A stretch of 64,000 nt of DNA from Schistosoma mansoni (taxonomy: Eukaryota; Platyhelminthes; Trematoda; Strigeidida; Schistosomatidae), in contig NW_017386034.1 in the NCBI RefSeq assembly GCF_000237925.1, positions 434,001 to 498,000 of the forward strand, given 5' to 3'. The notes below the pieces were generated by a model, which was not told the DNA's origin, searched no databases, and saw only the letters and a program-made list of their open reading frames with translations. Position numbers and translations under genes: made by a program. The stretch's first letter is position 1, and each line of letters starts with the position of its first letter. Positions 21,201 to 29,564 of the stretch are shown piece by piece.

Positions 21201-23341
21201 TTATACCTCTATCAGCAACAGAGACCATCATGTTGGCGATGAAATCCCTCCCTTGCCTCTTAATAATTCTTCCATCTCCACGACTAACCCTTCTTGTACA
21301 TCCTTAATACCAAGCGCCATCAGTGATAATGATTCGAGTTCACGAAATGTTATTCCTGGTCTCCTGAAACCACTTCGTAAACTACATGTTGGAGATTTGG
21401 ATGTTTGAACCGTGTATCAAATAGGACAACAGGCTTCCTTAGCTAGAACTCTAGAATCTCGTATTATCGATATATGGTGCGTCTTCGTAAAACACATACA
21501 AGATCCAAGTACGGTCATTAATCTGACCTCACCTTGTCAATATGAAAAAACTAGGACGGTTTAACCTTTTTCTATCTGTGCACTCCACTGCTACTTCTTG
21601 TGGGCTCTTTAGCGCAGGTAAAGTACGTAGTTTGAAAGCGAAATAGGCTCTTCTGCACTGGATCATAATCGACAGTTGCTTGAGCGCTGTCCGACTAAAT
21701 GGAAAAGATAGGGACTGGTGGACTGACTGATCGACAATGATGGAAGCGAAGTGCCGTTTTCTGCTGAATACAAAAGTTTAAAAACATCGACCACACGATA
21801 TTAAATATAGATTTCAGAGATGACGTTATAAACTACACTTTAGAGTTTGCTTTTTAATCGTAAGAACCGAATTTCGCAGAAAATGAATCAGTTAAAACTC
21901 TCATTTCATAACGCCATAGGAGAAAGAAGTTAATAAAGATCAAAGATAGTCAGCAAGGAAAAAAATAGTAGTTTAAAAAAAGAAAAGTGAATAGCTCTAT
22001 GGTATGACAAAAAACTACTCTCAGCATCAAACATCTAATATTTAGAAACAATCAATCTCTTTATAACTTTAATTAGTACTAAAAAGACAGGAATTTTTAA
22101 ACGCTAAATACACGGTGTATCTTCCAAAAACGCCCGACTACTTAAAAGTTATACTTGAGTGCCCCTGCATAATCAAAACGAAATCCAGAGTTAAAAAACA
22201 AAACAGGTGGTAAGTTATGTTTACACAACAGATAAACATGAAATCCGAAGTTAAGACCATAAAAAACTGGTGATTAAAAACGATAAGAAACAGATAACAC
22301 CGAATACAGAAGAAATACCACAAATATACAAACTGCGTATCGAATAAGCACACAAAGAAAAGAAACTATCTATTGCAAAACACATGGATCAACTGTAAGA
22401 TGACTTGTTACTAACAAAAAATAACGTCTATAAATTATAAAAACAAATTGATCAAAAACGTAAACTTCAGTTTAGGTTAACGCAAAAGAAGTCTCGTTTT
22501 ATTAATATTAAACAAAGAAATAACTTAAATGGACCTAATACATTACAACATACTTTTAACTCAATATTTATTACTTACGCCTGTTACCCCTCGTGGAGGA
22601 GCATAGGCCGCCCAATTCACTATTTATACAAATCAAATCCAGACCAAACCGCCAAATACTCCATGAATCGTCCAACATTTAGATTTTATTTCTCAATAGA
22701 CCCAGGGTTCATTTTATGACATTAAGTAGGAAACTATTTTTAACTTAATTGTAATGGGAATAATTGCTCAAGAGTTAAGTATATATGAAAATGGTTGTCA
22801 TCACGAAACGAAACTAATTTTTAGAAACACTTGGAATGATCATAAAGTAAAGTTAAACTGGGATAATTAAACGATGGATAATTAGTGTTCAGTACTTATT
22901 AAACAAATCGCGTTTTATTGAGCAAAACTATTTCCAAATAAAATGAATATTTCTTATAAACCGAATATTTCGATACTATGCTGAAATTGCTAGATATCCA
23001 ATTCAGAGTACTCAACATAAAAGTCAACCGATGAATAAAGACATACTAATTCTGCATATCCGAAAAGTACACAGGAATAAAGTAACAATTGCATTCAGAC
23101 ATAATTCACAGTACTTTGATAACGTAGACTCCTGGTTATTAACAGTCTCAACCCCTGATGAGCAGTCATCATTGCGTGTACAATATCCTTTCTTAGGATT
23201 GTATTTACTGGTATCGTTAGCATGGAACGATTGCCAAAACAGAAGACGATCTCCACCAGATCCAGAGGAAGAAAGAAAAATACCTCTTGGTAGGATTTCT
23301 TTCTCATTCCAATAAATCAAACTTGTACCGACATCGGTCAT
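12..23341 (-). CDS. NPRL3: NPRL3, GATOR1 complex subunit (partial; C-terminus off the left edge)
   Basis: NPRL3 pairs with NPRL2 and DEPDC5 in GATOR1, which switches off TORC1 through Rag GTPases at the lysosome when amino acids are short. Exons placed on the minus strand, with GT/AG ends: 23341-23115, 19809-19695, 18287-17901, 17226-17014, 15508-15011, 12908-12710 and 246-12; more lies to the left. Phases agree at every junction except 15011/12908, where about 19 nt of coding sequence is missing. Diagnostic matches to animal NPRL3, from memory: FLSSSGSGGDRLLF (family: VSSGSRGNKLLF), TTMISFTVGF (PTMILFNVVF), CFCLPHKAY (SFCLPHKIHY), IRPYHALILLL, and ALIVYPIVANNMYILAP (AIIIYPLCENNVYMLSP). A Ser/Asn-rich insert in the third exon lengthens it relative to the human protein. 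The introns carry LINE, SINE and LTR debris and a GPCR on the opposite strand. The family call is secure; the exon 1 donor is the weakest boundary. Confidence 0.9.
247..1616. other. NPRL3 intron sequence, no gene recognised
   Basis: AT-rich sequence with stops in all frames. The reverse strand at 723-805 has a tRNA-like stretch (GTGGTGTAGTGGTTAAG followed by GGTTGCACCC) that may be a SINE head. I see nothing else here. Confidence 0.5.
723..805 (-). repeat. tRNA-like SINE head (weak)
   Basis: The reverse complement reads GGAGCTGTGGTGTAGTGGTT, a good A-box-like D-arm, with an imperfect B-box-like stretch about 35 nt later. No tRNA cloverleaf can be closed, so it is probably a tRNA-derived SINE fragment. 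Confidence 0.35.
1617..2215 (-). mobile_element. RTE-clade LINE 3' end, interrupted by another repeat
   Basis: 1617-1760 is the antisense 3' tail of the RTE family, with the CAGTCAGTCA...CAACGTAG end also seen at 58050 and, sense, at 11380. 2095-2215 is the antisense C-terminal coding end (NRW...RDY-type residues), as at 58262-58380. Between them, 1772-2035 is a different repeat that recurs at 2958-3235, so it probably inserted into this RTE copy. Confidence 0.6.
1772..2035. repeat. Dispersed repeat, copy A
   Basis: About 260 bp that recurs in the same orientation at 2958-3235. Shared stretches include AACCAATTTAT.GTTTAATGC near the start and CTTCTGCTG..AGGCATTCCA near the end. No coding signal is convincing and the family is not recognised. 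Confidence 0.6.
2958..3235. repeat. Dispersed repeat, copy B
   Basis: Second copy of the repeat at 1772-2035, roughly three-quarters similar by eye. Both copies end near the phrase ATTGGTGCTACAT and ATATCTGTCA. Neither has an obvious tail or target-site duplication. Confidence 0.6.
4330..4530 (+). mobile_element. Sm-alpha-type SINE with hammerhead ribozyme
   Basis: A tRNA-like Pol III head is present: A-box-like sequence at 4341-4362 and a B box GGTTCGAATCT at 4391-4401. A hammerhead ribozyme follows at 4419-4474. This order is the hallmark of the schistosome Sm-alpha SINE family. It lies in the large NPRL3 intron, in sense to the GPCR and antisense to NPRL3. A related copy lies on the other strand at 13075-13245. 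Confidence 0.85.
4419..4474 (+). ncRNA. Hammerhead ribozyme, type I, core intact
   Basis: Conserved core CTGAGGA (4431-4437) and GAAA (4453-4456). Stem II is GTC...GAC around GCATAATAG, with one pair lost. Stem III is ACG/CGT with a 2-nt loop. The cleavage triplet GTC ends at 4464. Stem I pairs CTG/CAG and GCG/CGC with one bulge. All invariant core bases are present, so self-cleavage is plausible although stem II is weakened. Confidence 0.82.
5167..6413 (+). pseudogene. Rhodopsin-family GPCR, intronless, broken between TM3 and TM4
   Basis: A class A-like seven-TM receptor, probably of the flatworm orphan type; the ligand is unknown. The first open part (5167-5652) has an Asn-rich N-terminus, TM1 (PNLFVAIFGFFTIIFG), a Ser/Thr-rich loop, TM2 (LLMACLALVDFLG) and the start of TM3 (FCRLQLF, DSSAWFI). 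The same frame then reads on through TAG at 5650 and TAG at 5662 with receptor-like loop sequence (YDEYVVRVDRKHFASVYKM, 5665-5721), meets TAA at 5722 and changes frame. The second part (about 5721-6413) has TM4-TM7, including MWEVIFACRMM, DIIYNAINIMFW and a TM7/helix-8 end GLRFYLYIFSSPRVRRD in place of NPxxY. There are no introns, and it sits antisense inside an NPRL3 intron. It is either a recent pseudogene or carries sequence errors. Confidence 0.8.
6414..7380. other. No gene seen
   Basis: Very AT-rich sequence 3' of the receptor. Several AATAAA-like motifs (for example around 6655) could serve the receptor transcript. Nothing else is recognised. Confidence 0.5.
7388..7640 (+). repeat. Possible decayed LTR-type fossil
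   Basis: Parts resemble the LTR family at 28736-29216: a GGTTCTGGAC...GCTGAGCTAGGCGGGAAGC stretch and a following TTGATTTAGC. The ends cannot be defined and it looks old. Confidence 0.3.
7904..8258 (+). mobile_element. LTR of a Ty3/Gypsy-type fossil (plus orientation)
   Basis: About 355 bp, starting TGTTGAG and ending TTATCA. It has a CCAAT-like site and a TATA box (CTATAAATA, about 8092). A primer-binding-site-like GCAGACGGGGTAA follows. The last about 60 bp recur, inverted, at 9572-9632. It lies next to antisense gag/protease sequence, so the two LTR ends face each other in an inverted arrangement. Confidence 0.65.
8368..9632 (-). mobile_element. Broken Ty3/Gypsy-type LTR fossil (gag and protease part)
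   Basis: Minus-strand gag-like coding sequence has a capsid-type region (9546 downward), two zinc-knuckle-like motifs (CWSCGGWHYQRFC and CRKCHRKGHKETNC) and the protease start LDTASDITLIS. An LTR end with a primer-binding-like site lies at 9572-9632. Reverse transcriptase and integrase are absent. It is a truncated, broken fossil of moderate age. The gag with paired knuckles suggests the Mag-like branch of Ty3/Gypsy. Confidence 0.75.
9633..10727. other. NPRL3 intron sequence, nothing recognised
   Basis: AT-rich, no long reading frames, no clear repeat. Confidence 0.5.
10728..11420 (+). mobile_element. RTE-clade (SR2-like) LINE, 5'-truncated 3' end
   Basis: Encodes the C-terminal part of an RTE polyprotein: RSVLLYDREAWPLRIEDTR, LYRLRWLGHVLRMPQHRLP, SHVGRCRLLGWGPRDY and LGDMAQNRSQW. 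One in-frame stop lies in the stretch before 10928. The 3' untranslated part ends in a short GACTGACTGACTG tail. It sits in the NPRL3 intron, on the opposite strand to the host gene. Confidence 0.85.
11421..12709. other. NPRL3 intron sequence, nothing recognised
   Basis: AT-rich intronic sequence with no coding signal on either strand. Confidence 0.5.
12710..12908 (-). CDS. NPRL3: NPRL3 exon 7 (FCLPHK exon)
   Basis: 199 nt, with acceptor ATCCAG and donor GTATGT. It encodes CFCLPHKAYCLNN, then MDKIRPYHALILLLRKSDLL and YLPTDINPTL, a direct match to the FCLPHK...IRPYHALLLL...ELPIDCSPAL block of NPRL3. It begins with 2 nt of a split codon, so a short exon of 3n+1 nt must precede it. Confidence 0.9.
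13075..13245 (-). mobile_element. Sm-alpha-type SINE with decayed hammerhead
   Basis: The reverse complement has a B box GGGTTCGAATCCC (13187-13175) and an A-box-like stretch (13231-13212). A hammerhead-like segment follows at 13160-13112, with CTGAAGA, stem II GTCC/GGAC and the GTC triplet. The catalytic GAAA reads AAAA, so it is probably inactive. It lies in the same orientation as NPRL3. Confidence 0.8.
13246..14345. other. NPRL3 intron sequence, nothing recognised
   Basis: AT-rich. A 62-codon reading frame at 13823-13635 (minus) has plausible splice signals but does not resemble NPRL3. The missing short NPRL3 exon should lie somewhere in 12909-15010. Confidence 0.45.
14346..14782 (+). 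mobile_element. (AAAT)n-tailed retroposon, copy 1 (5'-truncated)
   Basis: Matches the element at 61968-62530 from its internal GGGAAGTCCTACTCACTGCC onward. Shared blocks include GAGTTCACCTAGGGGAGTTG, CCAAACCAATGGTGC and the 3' end TTTGTACCAATATTTATG, followed by an A-rich tail. The first about 130 bp of the full copy are missing here. No clear target-site duplication is seen. Confidence 0.75.
15011..15508 (-). CDS. NPRL3: NPRL3 exon 5
   Basis: 166 codons in phase 0, with acceptor TTTCTAG and donor GTAAGT. It opens IGSQVRRAELVFNYL, continuing the LSRR/EERRCQYL helix of the family. A Ser/Asn-rich loop follows, then PLEKLVQISSLCAELKSI, which matches the segment before the family's SLCTSGVVRLHINSW. 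The exon stops at HVNVK, about six residues before the conserved FCLPHK of the next placed exon. Confidence 0.85.
15641..15703. repeat. 23-bp inverted repeat (hairpin)
   Basis: 15641-15663 and 15681-15703 are reverse complements with one mismatch, around a 17-nt loop. It lies in the NPRL3 intron between exons 4 and 5. It could be a tiny palindromic element or an RNA hairpin. Confidence 0.75.
15704..17013. other. NPRL3 intron sequence, nothing recognised
   Basis: AT-rich with no recognised repeat or conserved coding stretch. Confidence 0.5.
17014..17226 (-). CDS. NPRL3: NPRL3 exon 4
   Basis: Seventy-one codons in phase 0, from acceptor TTTTCAAAG to donor GTGAGT. The core strand TTMISFTVGFLMDSS and the helix PPSVLSYLTELSRL match NPRL3 PTMILFNVVFALRAN and DPSVINCLHNLSRR. 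This is the clearest diagnostic block in the middle of the gene. Confidence 0.88.
17901..18287 (-). CDS. NPRL3: NPRL3 exon 3 with Ser/Asn-rich insert
   Basis: The exon has 129 codons in phase 0. The acceptor (TCTCCTAG) lies 18 nt before an internal ATG at 18269, and the frame is open across both, so that ATG is probably not the start. Most of the exon is low-complexity Ser/Asn/Pro. Its end (QALQRKIYIK) joins the next exon (LDHNIFIGAAF) to rebuild the family's GQKFELKIDNVRFVGHP segment. Confidence 0.8.
18541..19085 (+). mobile_element. RTE-clade LINE 3' end, strongly decayed
   Basis: Recognisable C-terminal residues NGEVVNLHQLR and LRHALRMPTHR and the WLETLGD-like end near 18780. The 3' part has the GGGATGTGGTAACTTGAGCC phrase shared with other copies. 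Several stops and small gaps show that it is old. Confidence 0.7.
19129..19149. repeat. (TA)n microsatellite
   Basis: Short (TA)n run in the NPRL3 intron. A second one lies at 19969-19991, next to exon 2. Confidence 0.9.
19695..19809 (-). CDS. NPRL3: NPRL3 exon 2
   Basis: This exon of 115 nt (1 nt plus 38 codons) is rich in Ser and Lys. A pyrimidine-rich acceptor ending CTTCAG precedes it and a strong GTAAGT donor follows. Its last residues (NPFALS) fall where NPRL3 has the start of the helix before the Longin-like core. The assignment rests mainly on position, phase and splice sites. Confidence 0.65.
20380..20420. repeat. (AATG)n and (AAT)n simple repeats
   Basis: Four AATG units run into about seven AAT units, followed by ordinary intronic sequence. 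Confidence 0.9.
20860..21770 (+). mobile_element. RTE-clade LINE 5' region and start of endonuclease
   Basis: A locally GC-richer leader contains the phrase AAGTGAGGGGCTAACACATC. It is followed by decayed endonuclease sequence with IGQQASLARTLESR and IQDPSTVINLTSPCQY, as at the N-terminus of SR2-like elements. It is broken by stops and truncated 3' of about 21770. Of the RTE copies here, this is the one that keeps the 5' end. Confidence 0.65.
21771..23023. other. NPRL3 intron 1, nothing recognised
   Basis: AT-rich sequence with no recognised repeat and no conserved coding stretch. Confidence 0.45.
23115..23341 (-). CDS. NPRL3: NPRL3 exon 1 (start codon exon)
   Basis: The ATG at 23341 opens 75 codons plus 2 nt. 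Residues around 20-37 carry the N-terminal SSGSGGDRLLFW block seen at the very start of NPRL3 proteins. The donor after 23115 (AAA then GTACTG) is weak, but it is the candidate that gives the phase needed by the next exon. A stronger-looking GTATGT at 23046-23041 would give the wrong phase and an unlikely hydrophobic tail. Confidence 0.75.
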
Positions 23342-25261
23342 TGGAAGTTAGATTTAGATGAGTAACAGTAGTCTCTAAAAGTGATGATAAAAAAAACATT
23401 ATTTCCTAATGATATTAATAATACGGGGGAGAGGAACTTAAGACCACAATAGTTACATTTATAAAACACGATTTAACCTATTGTATATAAGCCAAGCTAG
23501 AATTAGTCATCAACAGTATATATTCCAACACTAGTTATCTTAAAAGTGGTGTATATGGAAGATTTCAAATGTACGATGTAAAATAATAAGATACAGCTTG
23601 GTATAATAGTTTTAACATTATTTCATTCTCAAAACTTTTCATCCACTCTTGACAGTTCTTTTTCATAATTAATTGATGTCTTGATATTGAGACAGTGCGA
23701 ATTCCCAAGAAATGACAGCGATCTCTAACTAAAAGCTACTATCAGTGAACCAACAACTGGAAGTCAGGTACTTTTGTGAAAGTATTTACTATTTTTAGAA
23801 CCTTAACATTATCTCCTGACAATTCTCTTGATAAAAATAACTTACCACTCAAAGTAAAGACCCAAATAAACAGCACAAACTATCAAAACACTGATTTAGG
23901 AATATTCCCAAAGAAACGTGGGTAAACACAGTCAGTAAGGAGGTACCAGTTCACCTGAAGCTTATGACTCGCTTTATGCATGAATATGAATAAAGCCGCA
24001 GAAAACTAAACTTGAACATTATAAATCTAATCTAAAAAGTGTAAGCGAAGATAGAAGAACGTTACTTTTGTTTCAAAGAACAGCGGTTGTGAACATTAAA
24101 CCATAGTTCACACAAAGTTATTGTATGACTTTGAGTAAAGAGGAGGAATAGTTTCATCTTTAACACGAACATAAGTAAAAAAGATTATCACCTTCACGTC
24201 AAATAACGCTCGTCAGTAAGATAGTAGAGGAGTTATGAAGCCCTATCTTACCTCGTCATTACTCTGACTTCTCTTACAAGCATTCGTCAAAAGTGGCCAA
24301 CCAAGACAGTTCAAGCAAAGTTGACCGATTTAATATAGAAAAAGATGATCGGATAGATAACTTCCAGTCCAAGAACTACATTCTATTTGCATGATTCACA
24401 TTCTTAATGATGTTCAATTCCACTGAAAAGTGATGACAATTACTTGTCGAGATGACTTTTCCTAAGTCATAAGGATTGGTGATGATAAGTTTGGGGGCCA
24501 TTACCGAGAACAAACTTTTGATACAAGCTTGTATTAACAATAAAGTGTATCGACACAAGTATGGAAATATATGAAACTAGATCTAAAACTCAAAAAAAAG
24601 TTTGTGGACTGTTTGTCGTTCAAAACAGAGCCTTTAAACATGCTTAAGTACTAATGATGAGTCGAAAGACCATGACAGACCCATATTGTTTCTGGGTGTA
24701 CATTAGCCCTGAAATTTACCTTCAAAAATAAGATTTGTTGAGTCTGTTTAAATGAATTAAGATCCCAGGCCAACAACTGTTATGCTTCTTGATATATGGG
24801 CTGCTTTCTATTTGTTGAGTAGGACTAGTTTCTGCTGGAGGGTTTGCTTGAGTTTACTAAAATCTTAAAGGCTCTTTGCATAAACACCTGAAACAGAGTA
24901 AGGGCTTACAACCAATTTCCTACATCTTTTTATCTAAGCAGTGTGATTAGACAGGATTATCGAATTCCACCATTCGTCTTCAACTTTACGATCGATGACG
25001 TTTCTGGAAACAACTGATGTAAGTAGATAGTAATGGTGTAAATCTGTTATCCTGAGGAAGATTTTTCGATTTTTAGAAGACGGGTGATATTGGCTTGGTG
25101 TGTGATGATACGCGATCTATGAAAATCGCACTTAGTGGATTGCCAATTAGCATCCATGGTTATTATATGCATTTTAAACCTGAATACAAGCTACTTTTAC
25201 AACATTGAGAGTGGCCTGTACCTGTACTCACTCTTGGTAATGAGTCACCAGATGTAGCCGA
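23342..25261. other. Upstream flank of NPRL3, no gene recognised
   Basis: The promoter and 5' UTR of NPRL3 should start just right of 23341. I see no convincing TATA box. The remainder is AT-rich and unassigned. Confidence 0.4.
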
Positions 25262-25570
25262 AAAGTTGCTGCATCTATGCACTTGTGTTCAGGGACAGTG
25301 ATGATGACTTAATTGGTATCACTGTCTTCAAACACCGGCTTTGGTGGCTTGGATATATACCACAGACGTCCCAGTGGCCTCTATATGGTGTAGTATTTGC
25401 CAACACCAGGAAGCGGTGGAAAAAGCAGTGACCAGTTTATGGTATACCGCCGTGATATGAAAGAAAGCTGTGTACGACTGGTACCTGTCGATTCATGACA
25501 ATATTCTGATTGGGAACCTAAAGATGGTGAAACTCAGTGGCTTGAGATGTCATCAAACGTGTCTCTGAGT
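25262..25570 (+). mobile_element. RTE-clade LINE C-terminal fragment (second subfamily)
   Basis: Translates to RDSDDDLIGITVFKHRLWWL, then KRWKK and YERKLCTTG, close to the antisense copy at 25905-26426. Stops interrupt it. It points toward that copy, tail to tail. Confidence 0.65.
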
Positions 25571-25904
25571 ATGAGACATTGACGATTCTGCTGTAGTTTT
25601 ATTTTATATTATTTACTAAAGGTGAGATAAACTCCCCGCAATAATTCTTTCTGATTATATTTTCAAGGAAATCGTTTTTTTGACTATGTAGTACTCTCAT
25701 TCATTTATTTTTATTGACTTATTTGTTGTTAATTACACTCTTCGTCCTTCCTGTAACTCTTCACATTCTCATTATTATTGTTACTATTATTATTATAGGG
25801 AAAATTGTTCAGTTGGGAATAAATATAACCAGAATAAATTCTTTTAGTAAAGTTACGTTCACTATTTATGAAGAAAGTGAAATAAAGTTAAAGTAGGATA
25901 GCTA

Positions 25905-27035
25905 CTAGCTTCTATCCTGAGTCATATCTGGTAAAGTCTCAAGCCACTGTGTTGGATCATCTCTAGGAAACCAACCAAGGAGTCGTGAAGGACCGATAGA
26001 AGCCAGTCCTGTACAGCTTTCTTTCATACCACGACACCATGTCATACACTGACCACCTCTCCGCTTTTTCCAACCAGTCCCAGTGTCGACAAATAATGCA
26101 CGATGTGGAATTCTCTGGGACGACATTCGTAGGAAATTTCCAAGCCACGGAATTCGACTTTTCAAGATAGTGACACTAATTAAATTATCGTCTCTGTCCC
26201 CGAACACACGACGCTGAATCTCTGCATTACTAACATGGTGTTGTCACCAGATGTCAGCTATCCTTAAGAGACAACAATGATCAAACATAGAGTCATCTAA
26301 GCTCCTCAACTCGGAGAGGCCAGGTTTCACAAGCAAAGAGCAAAACTGCTCCCATCGATGAGTTGTGGATCCGACCTTTTACAGTCAGACTAACATCATG
26401 AAGGCTTTAAAGATGGCCCAGATTGGCATTTATTTGAACACATAAATATTGATACAAACGAACATGGAATACATTTGCGCTACACAAGTCACTTAGGAAA
26501 TGCACTCTTATGGCAGCCGGTGACCAATAATTGGTTCATACCCATTTGTTCCCTCAGGATCCTGGAACCCATGCGCACCATTGGTTTGGAATCATAGTTT
26601 ACCAAAACCTCTACGTGGATTCTCAATATCTACCAACCCGATTAAGGCGCCCGACATTTGTTTTTCGTCCTCTCAATTTCGTAAACAACACCCTCGTTGA
26701 GAGAAGTGAGTGGGACTTCCGTGTCAGTGGCTGTATGCACATGGCCTTGTGAAAGCACTTCGAGAGGGGGAGCTGACTCTCCCCATCCTCGGCAGGACCA
26801 GGGCATTTGAGGCTCCAAATTGGTACAAGCTGCTCTGACTTTCAGCATACGTGAATTGATCTCACAATTCACGCCAACACCAGCACTTATGCAGCTACCC
26901 AGATACACAAACTTCTCAACTACTTCTATCTGCTCACTACCCAAGAGTGAGTGCAGAATCAGGGTCCTTTGAGTCTTGTGGGAGTACTTTTTATCTACAA
27001 GGAGTACAGCACATGCCATACCTATGAATACTGAT
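25905..27035 (-). mobile_element. RTE-clade LINE 3' part, split by a retroposon
   Basis: The 5' part (27035-26815) encodes EKFVYLGSCISAGVGV and EINSRMLKVRAACTNL. The 3' part (26426-25905) encodes FGDRDDNLISVTILKSR, WLGNFLRMSSQRIPHRA and SRLLGWFPRDDPTQWLETL. The two parts are continuous in the element and are separated by the retroposon at 26427-26814. Confidence 0.8.
26427..26814 (-). mobile_element. (AAAT)n-tailed retroposon, copy 2, inserted in RTE
   Basis: About 388 bp flanked by a 9-bp target-site duplication with one difference (CCAGATTGG at 26418-26426, CCAAATTGG at 26815-26823). The reverse complement starts AATGCCCTGGTCCTGCCGAG and ends in an A-rich stretch after TATCAATATTTATG. It lacks an internal block present in the 563-bp copy at 61968. 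It interrupts an RTE between the codons for NL and GHL. Confidence 0.8.
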
Positions 27036-27065
27036 TGCCAACTGATTAAATGCGGATTACATGGC

Positions 27066-27225
27066 TTGAGTACTAAAAAATTTATGAGGGTATTGAGAGG
27101 AAAGCTACCGGCCGGTAGCTTGAAGGCCCACTGCGCCGGTCTCCTTTGAAAATTGATGTAATGTGTATCAGCTCCCAATTGTCTGGGAGTGTGCCTCGAT
27201 ATAGCCGAGGGTTGTGATGGACGAG
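27066..27225 (-). mobile_element. CR1-like LINE fragment (RT domain start)
   Basis: Antisense of the region around 55850-55960 in the full CR1-like copy. Decayed residues correspond to W(K)LAHITPIFKGG, SSYRPVA and LLSIPSKI. It abuts the RTE fragment to its left. Confidence 0.65.
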
Positions 27226-27239
27226 ACATACATCAGAGT

Positions 27240-28093
27240 CGTCTTCAGCTCGACGGATTCTACTTCTGGTTATCTTTATCTATATTGAACCGATACCAGT
27301 CAGAATAAATACCATGCTTAAAAAAGGAATTCTAGCTCTGTTTATTTGGCTTTCTCTCCACAACAGTAAGATAACTGGGGAATTTCTCCATCAGCTTGAC
27401 TTGACAGTTTTCTTTACTACTGACAATACATCAAACGCTAAGATTTCCCACAATGTTGTTTTAGTTGGTTCACGATTTCTTATTGAGTACTAACGCTCAA
27501 AGCTTGGGAGTTGGATATAAGCGATAAATTAAATTTTGTCTACTATACTTTCAGCAGTTCACCACAATTCGGGCTGCTTTACTCGTTGAATATGCTTCAT
27601 AGAAAATGAAGTTTTGGTCGAATGCTTATAAATTAAAGAACGGAAATAAATAAAAGTAAATCTACAGCTTTCTAACTTATTCAAATACTGAGTTTATCAT
27701 CAAACAAAACTTACTTTAAAACTCAGCAGATGTGTTTGTTGTGATTTTATTGTTCAAATTCAGAACTATTTAAAAAAACAACTGGGAACTTTACCTTTAA
27801 ACGGTTTACTCTACTTACAAATTATCATATAAGAGATGCGGACCTAATATTATGTTTTTGACCGGATCACAGAAATATTAAAGTATTTCACTGATACAAT
27901 CTGATATACTGCCTCTGAACATCCTTTAGTGTGGAATGATTTAAGTCTCATAGAATGACTTATTGTGAATACGACTTGAACACAATGATTTTACAAAAAC
28001 CTAAGTGACAAAAAGAGAGATTAACTAAGGCTATATAAATTCCAAGAAACCCTACACTAGAAGAATAACCATCGTGGAGGCTTTGAATATAAA

Positions 28094-28094
<1 letters not shown>
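27240..28094. other. No gene seen
   Basis: AT-rich intergenic sequence between transposon fragments; nothing recognised. Confidence 0.45.

Positions 28095-28155
<61 letters not shown>
28095..28155. repeat. (AT)n microsatellite
   Basis: About 30 uninterrupted AT units, immediately left of an antisense CR1-like fragment and 285 bp from the outer edge of the inverted duplication. Confidence 0.95.
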
Positions 28156-28156
<1 letters not shown>

Positions 28157-29330
28157 GTTACCAGTGAAAGATTTGCTTGAAAGACATTTTTGTCGCAGCT
28201 AGCGTAAGACTATAGATCATGATGTACCAAAAATCCGAGATCATCTTAAACCTGTGATACCTCTAGAAGCGAGGTACCTAAGTTATACGTGTATTCTGAA
28301 GCATGTCTCGAATAAACTATTTTACACTTTGAGGTGCTAAAAGTAAGTCAATTGTTATCTGCTCAAATTTGAGGGTGAATCGGATCCTCCAGAAGTCCCA
28401 GATTATCCTCTTGGTTGCAAACTTCTCTCCAAAGTTTCACGTTGCAAAAAACTAATAAATCAGACGACACTTGTCCTGGAAGGTCAATTATATAAATTAA
28501 GAATAGGTCCCAGAACTGAACCATGGATAACTTCACTAGGAAATTTTGTAGCCTAAGAAAAAGCGAAGCTTACCCTAACCCTAAAAAGTCTATTACTTAA
28601 ACATTACGTAAACCAACCTATTGATAGTGACTTAGTGCCTAGCATTTTGAGCTTACTGATGAGACATAGGTGATTGACTCGATCAAAAGCTCTTCAGAAT
28701 TCAAGGTATATGGCATCAACCTGCCCCTTTCGATCTGTTATGTCCCGATAAGAATAATGAATGGTAACCTTTTAGGATCCATTTATGGACCAATATTGTG
28801 CATATATTTTTTATCGTATAATCGTTATATAACTAAACTATTTATATTCGTGTTCCTCTTATCATAAGCTTTGTTTTGACTTATGAACTATTATTACACG
28901 ATTTACCATTCCTGAGTTATACCCAGTCTATTAATTGCTGTTCCCTCTATTTACAGCCACTTTTGGCTAAATCTTGTACAAATGTTATTTTCTATTTTAT
29001 GGTACGATGTGATCTGTCTGGTTGGTACGTAAACCCAGTAAGTTTGAGATGAATGATTCATATTGAAGGGGCTGAGATTGGTGTTCTGGACTTAACTGGC
29101 TTGGCTAGGCAGGAAGCAGGATTGATAAAGGCTCTAGACTGCTCGTACGGGTTCCGTGTGTCATTGATCTAACCGATAGTTCACTGTATTCTAATAAGCG
29201 GCCACAAGATATAACAACTGAAGACAGGGTAAAAAACGAACCAAAGTCAGCCTGCCTCGTTAGAGTAAAAAGAAGTTTATGGATAACAAGTAGTTACGTA
29301 GACCGTTGAATATAAGGGCCTCAATAAGGA
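28156..29330 (-). mobile_element. CR1-like LINE fragment interrupted by a solo LTR
   Basis: 28156-28735 aligns antisense to about 56170-56680 of the full CR1-like copy. 29245-29330 aligns to the LLEYLSSSKFFSPQQ region further 5'. The LTR at 28736-29216 separates them. The CR1 homology runs without a break across 28440, the outer edge of the inverted duplication. Confidence 0.75.
28736..29216 (+). mobile_element. Solo LTR fossil (Ty3/Gypsy type), left arm
   Basis: 481 bp bounded by TGTTAT and ATAACA, followed by a primer-binding-site-like CTGAAGACAGGGTAA. It is inserted in a CR1-like fragment. The mirror copy is at 38140-38620, and a diverged relative is at 41919-42468. No internal coding region remains. 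Confidence 0.7.
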
Positions 29331-29564
29331 TACAATATAAAACAATAAGGCGCAAAGTCATCAGAAGTTTTGCTTTACGTAACCAGAATATTATCAGAAT
29401 CAGTGAACAAGCAAACAAATATTTAAGGTTAAATGAGAACAGAGAGTCAGATTTGCCATTTATTTGACTCATAATATACATTATAGCATTTAGGTACCAC
29501 TGGGATAATGAAAATATAAAGTGGAGGTACGAAATGACACATTTTATCTAGGCATTCTTATAAT

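Noticed and set aside
23031-23315. Plus-strand 94-codon reading frame
   Set aside because: It is the antisense shadow of NPRL3 exon 1.
26642-27229. Single 195-codon gene on the minus strand
   Set aside because: It is a chimera of retroposon, RTE and CR1 fragments that happen to share an open frame.
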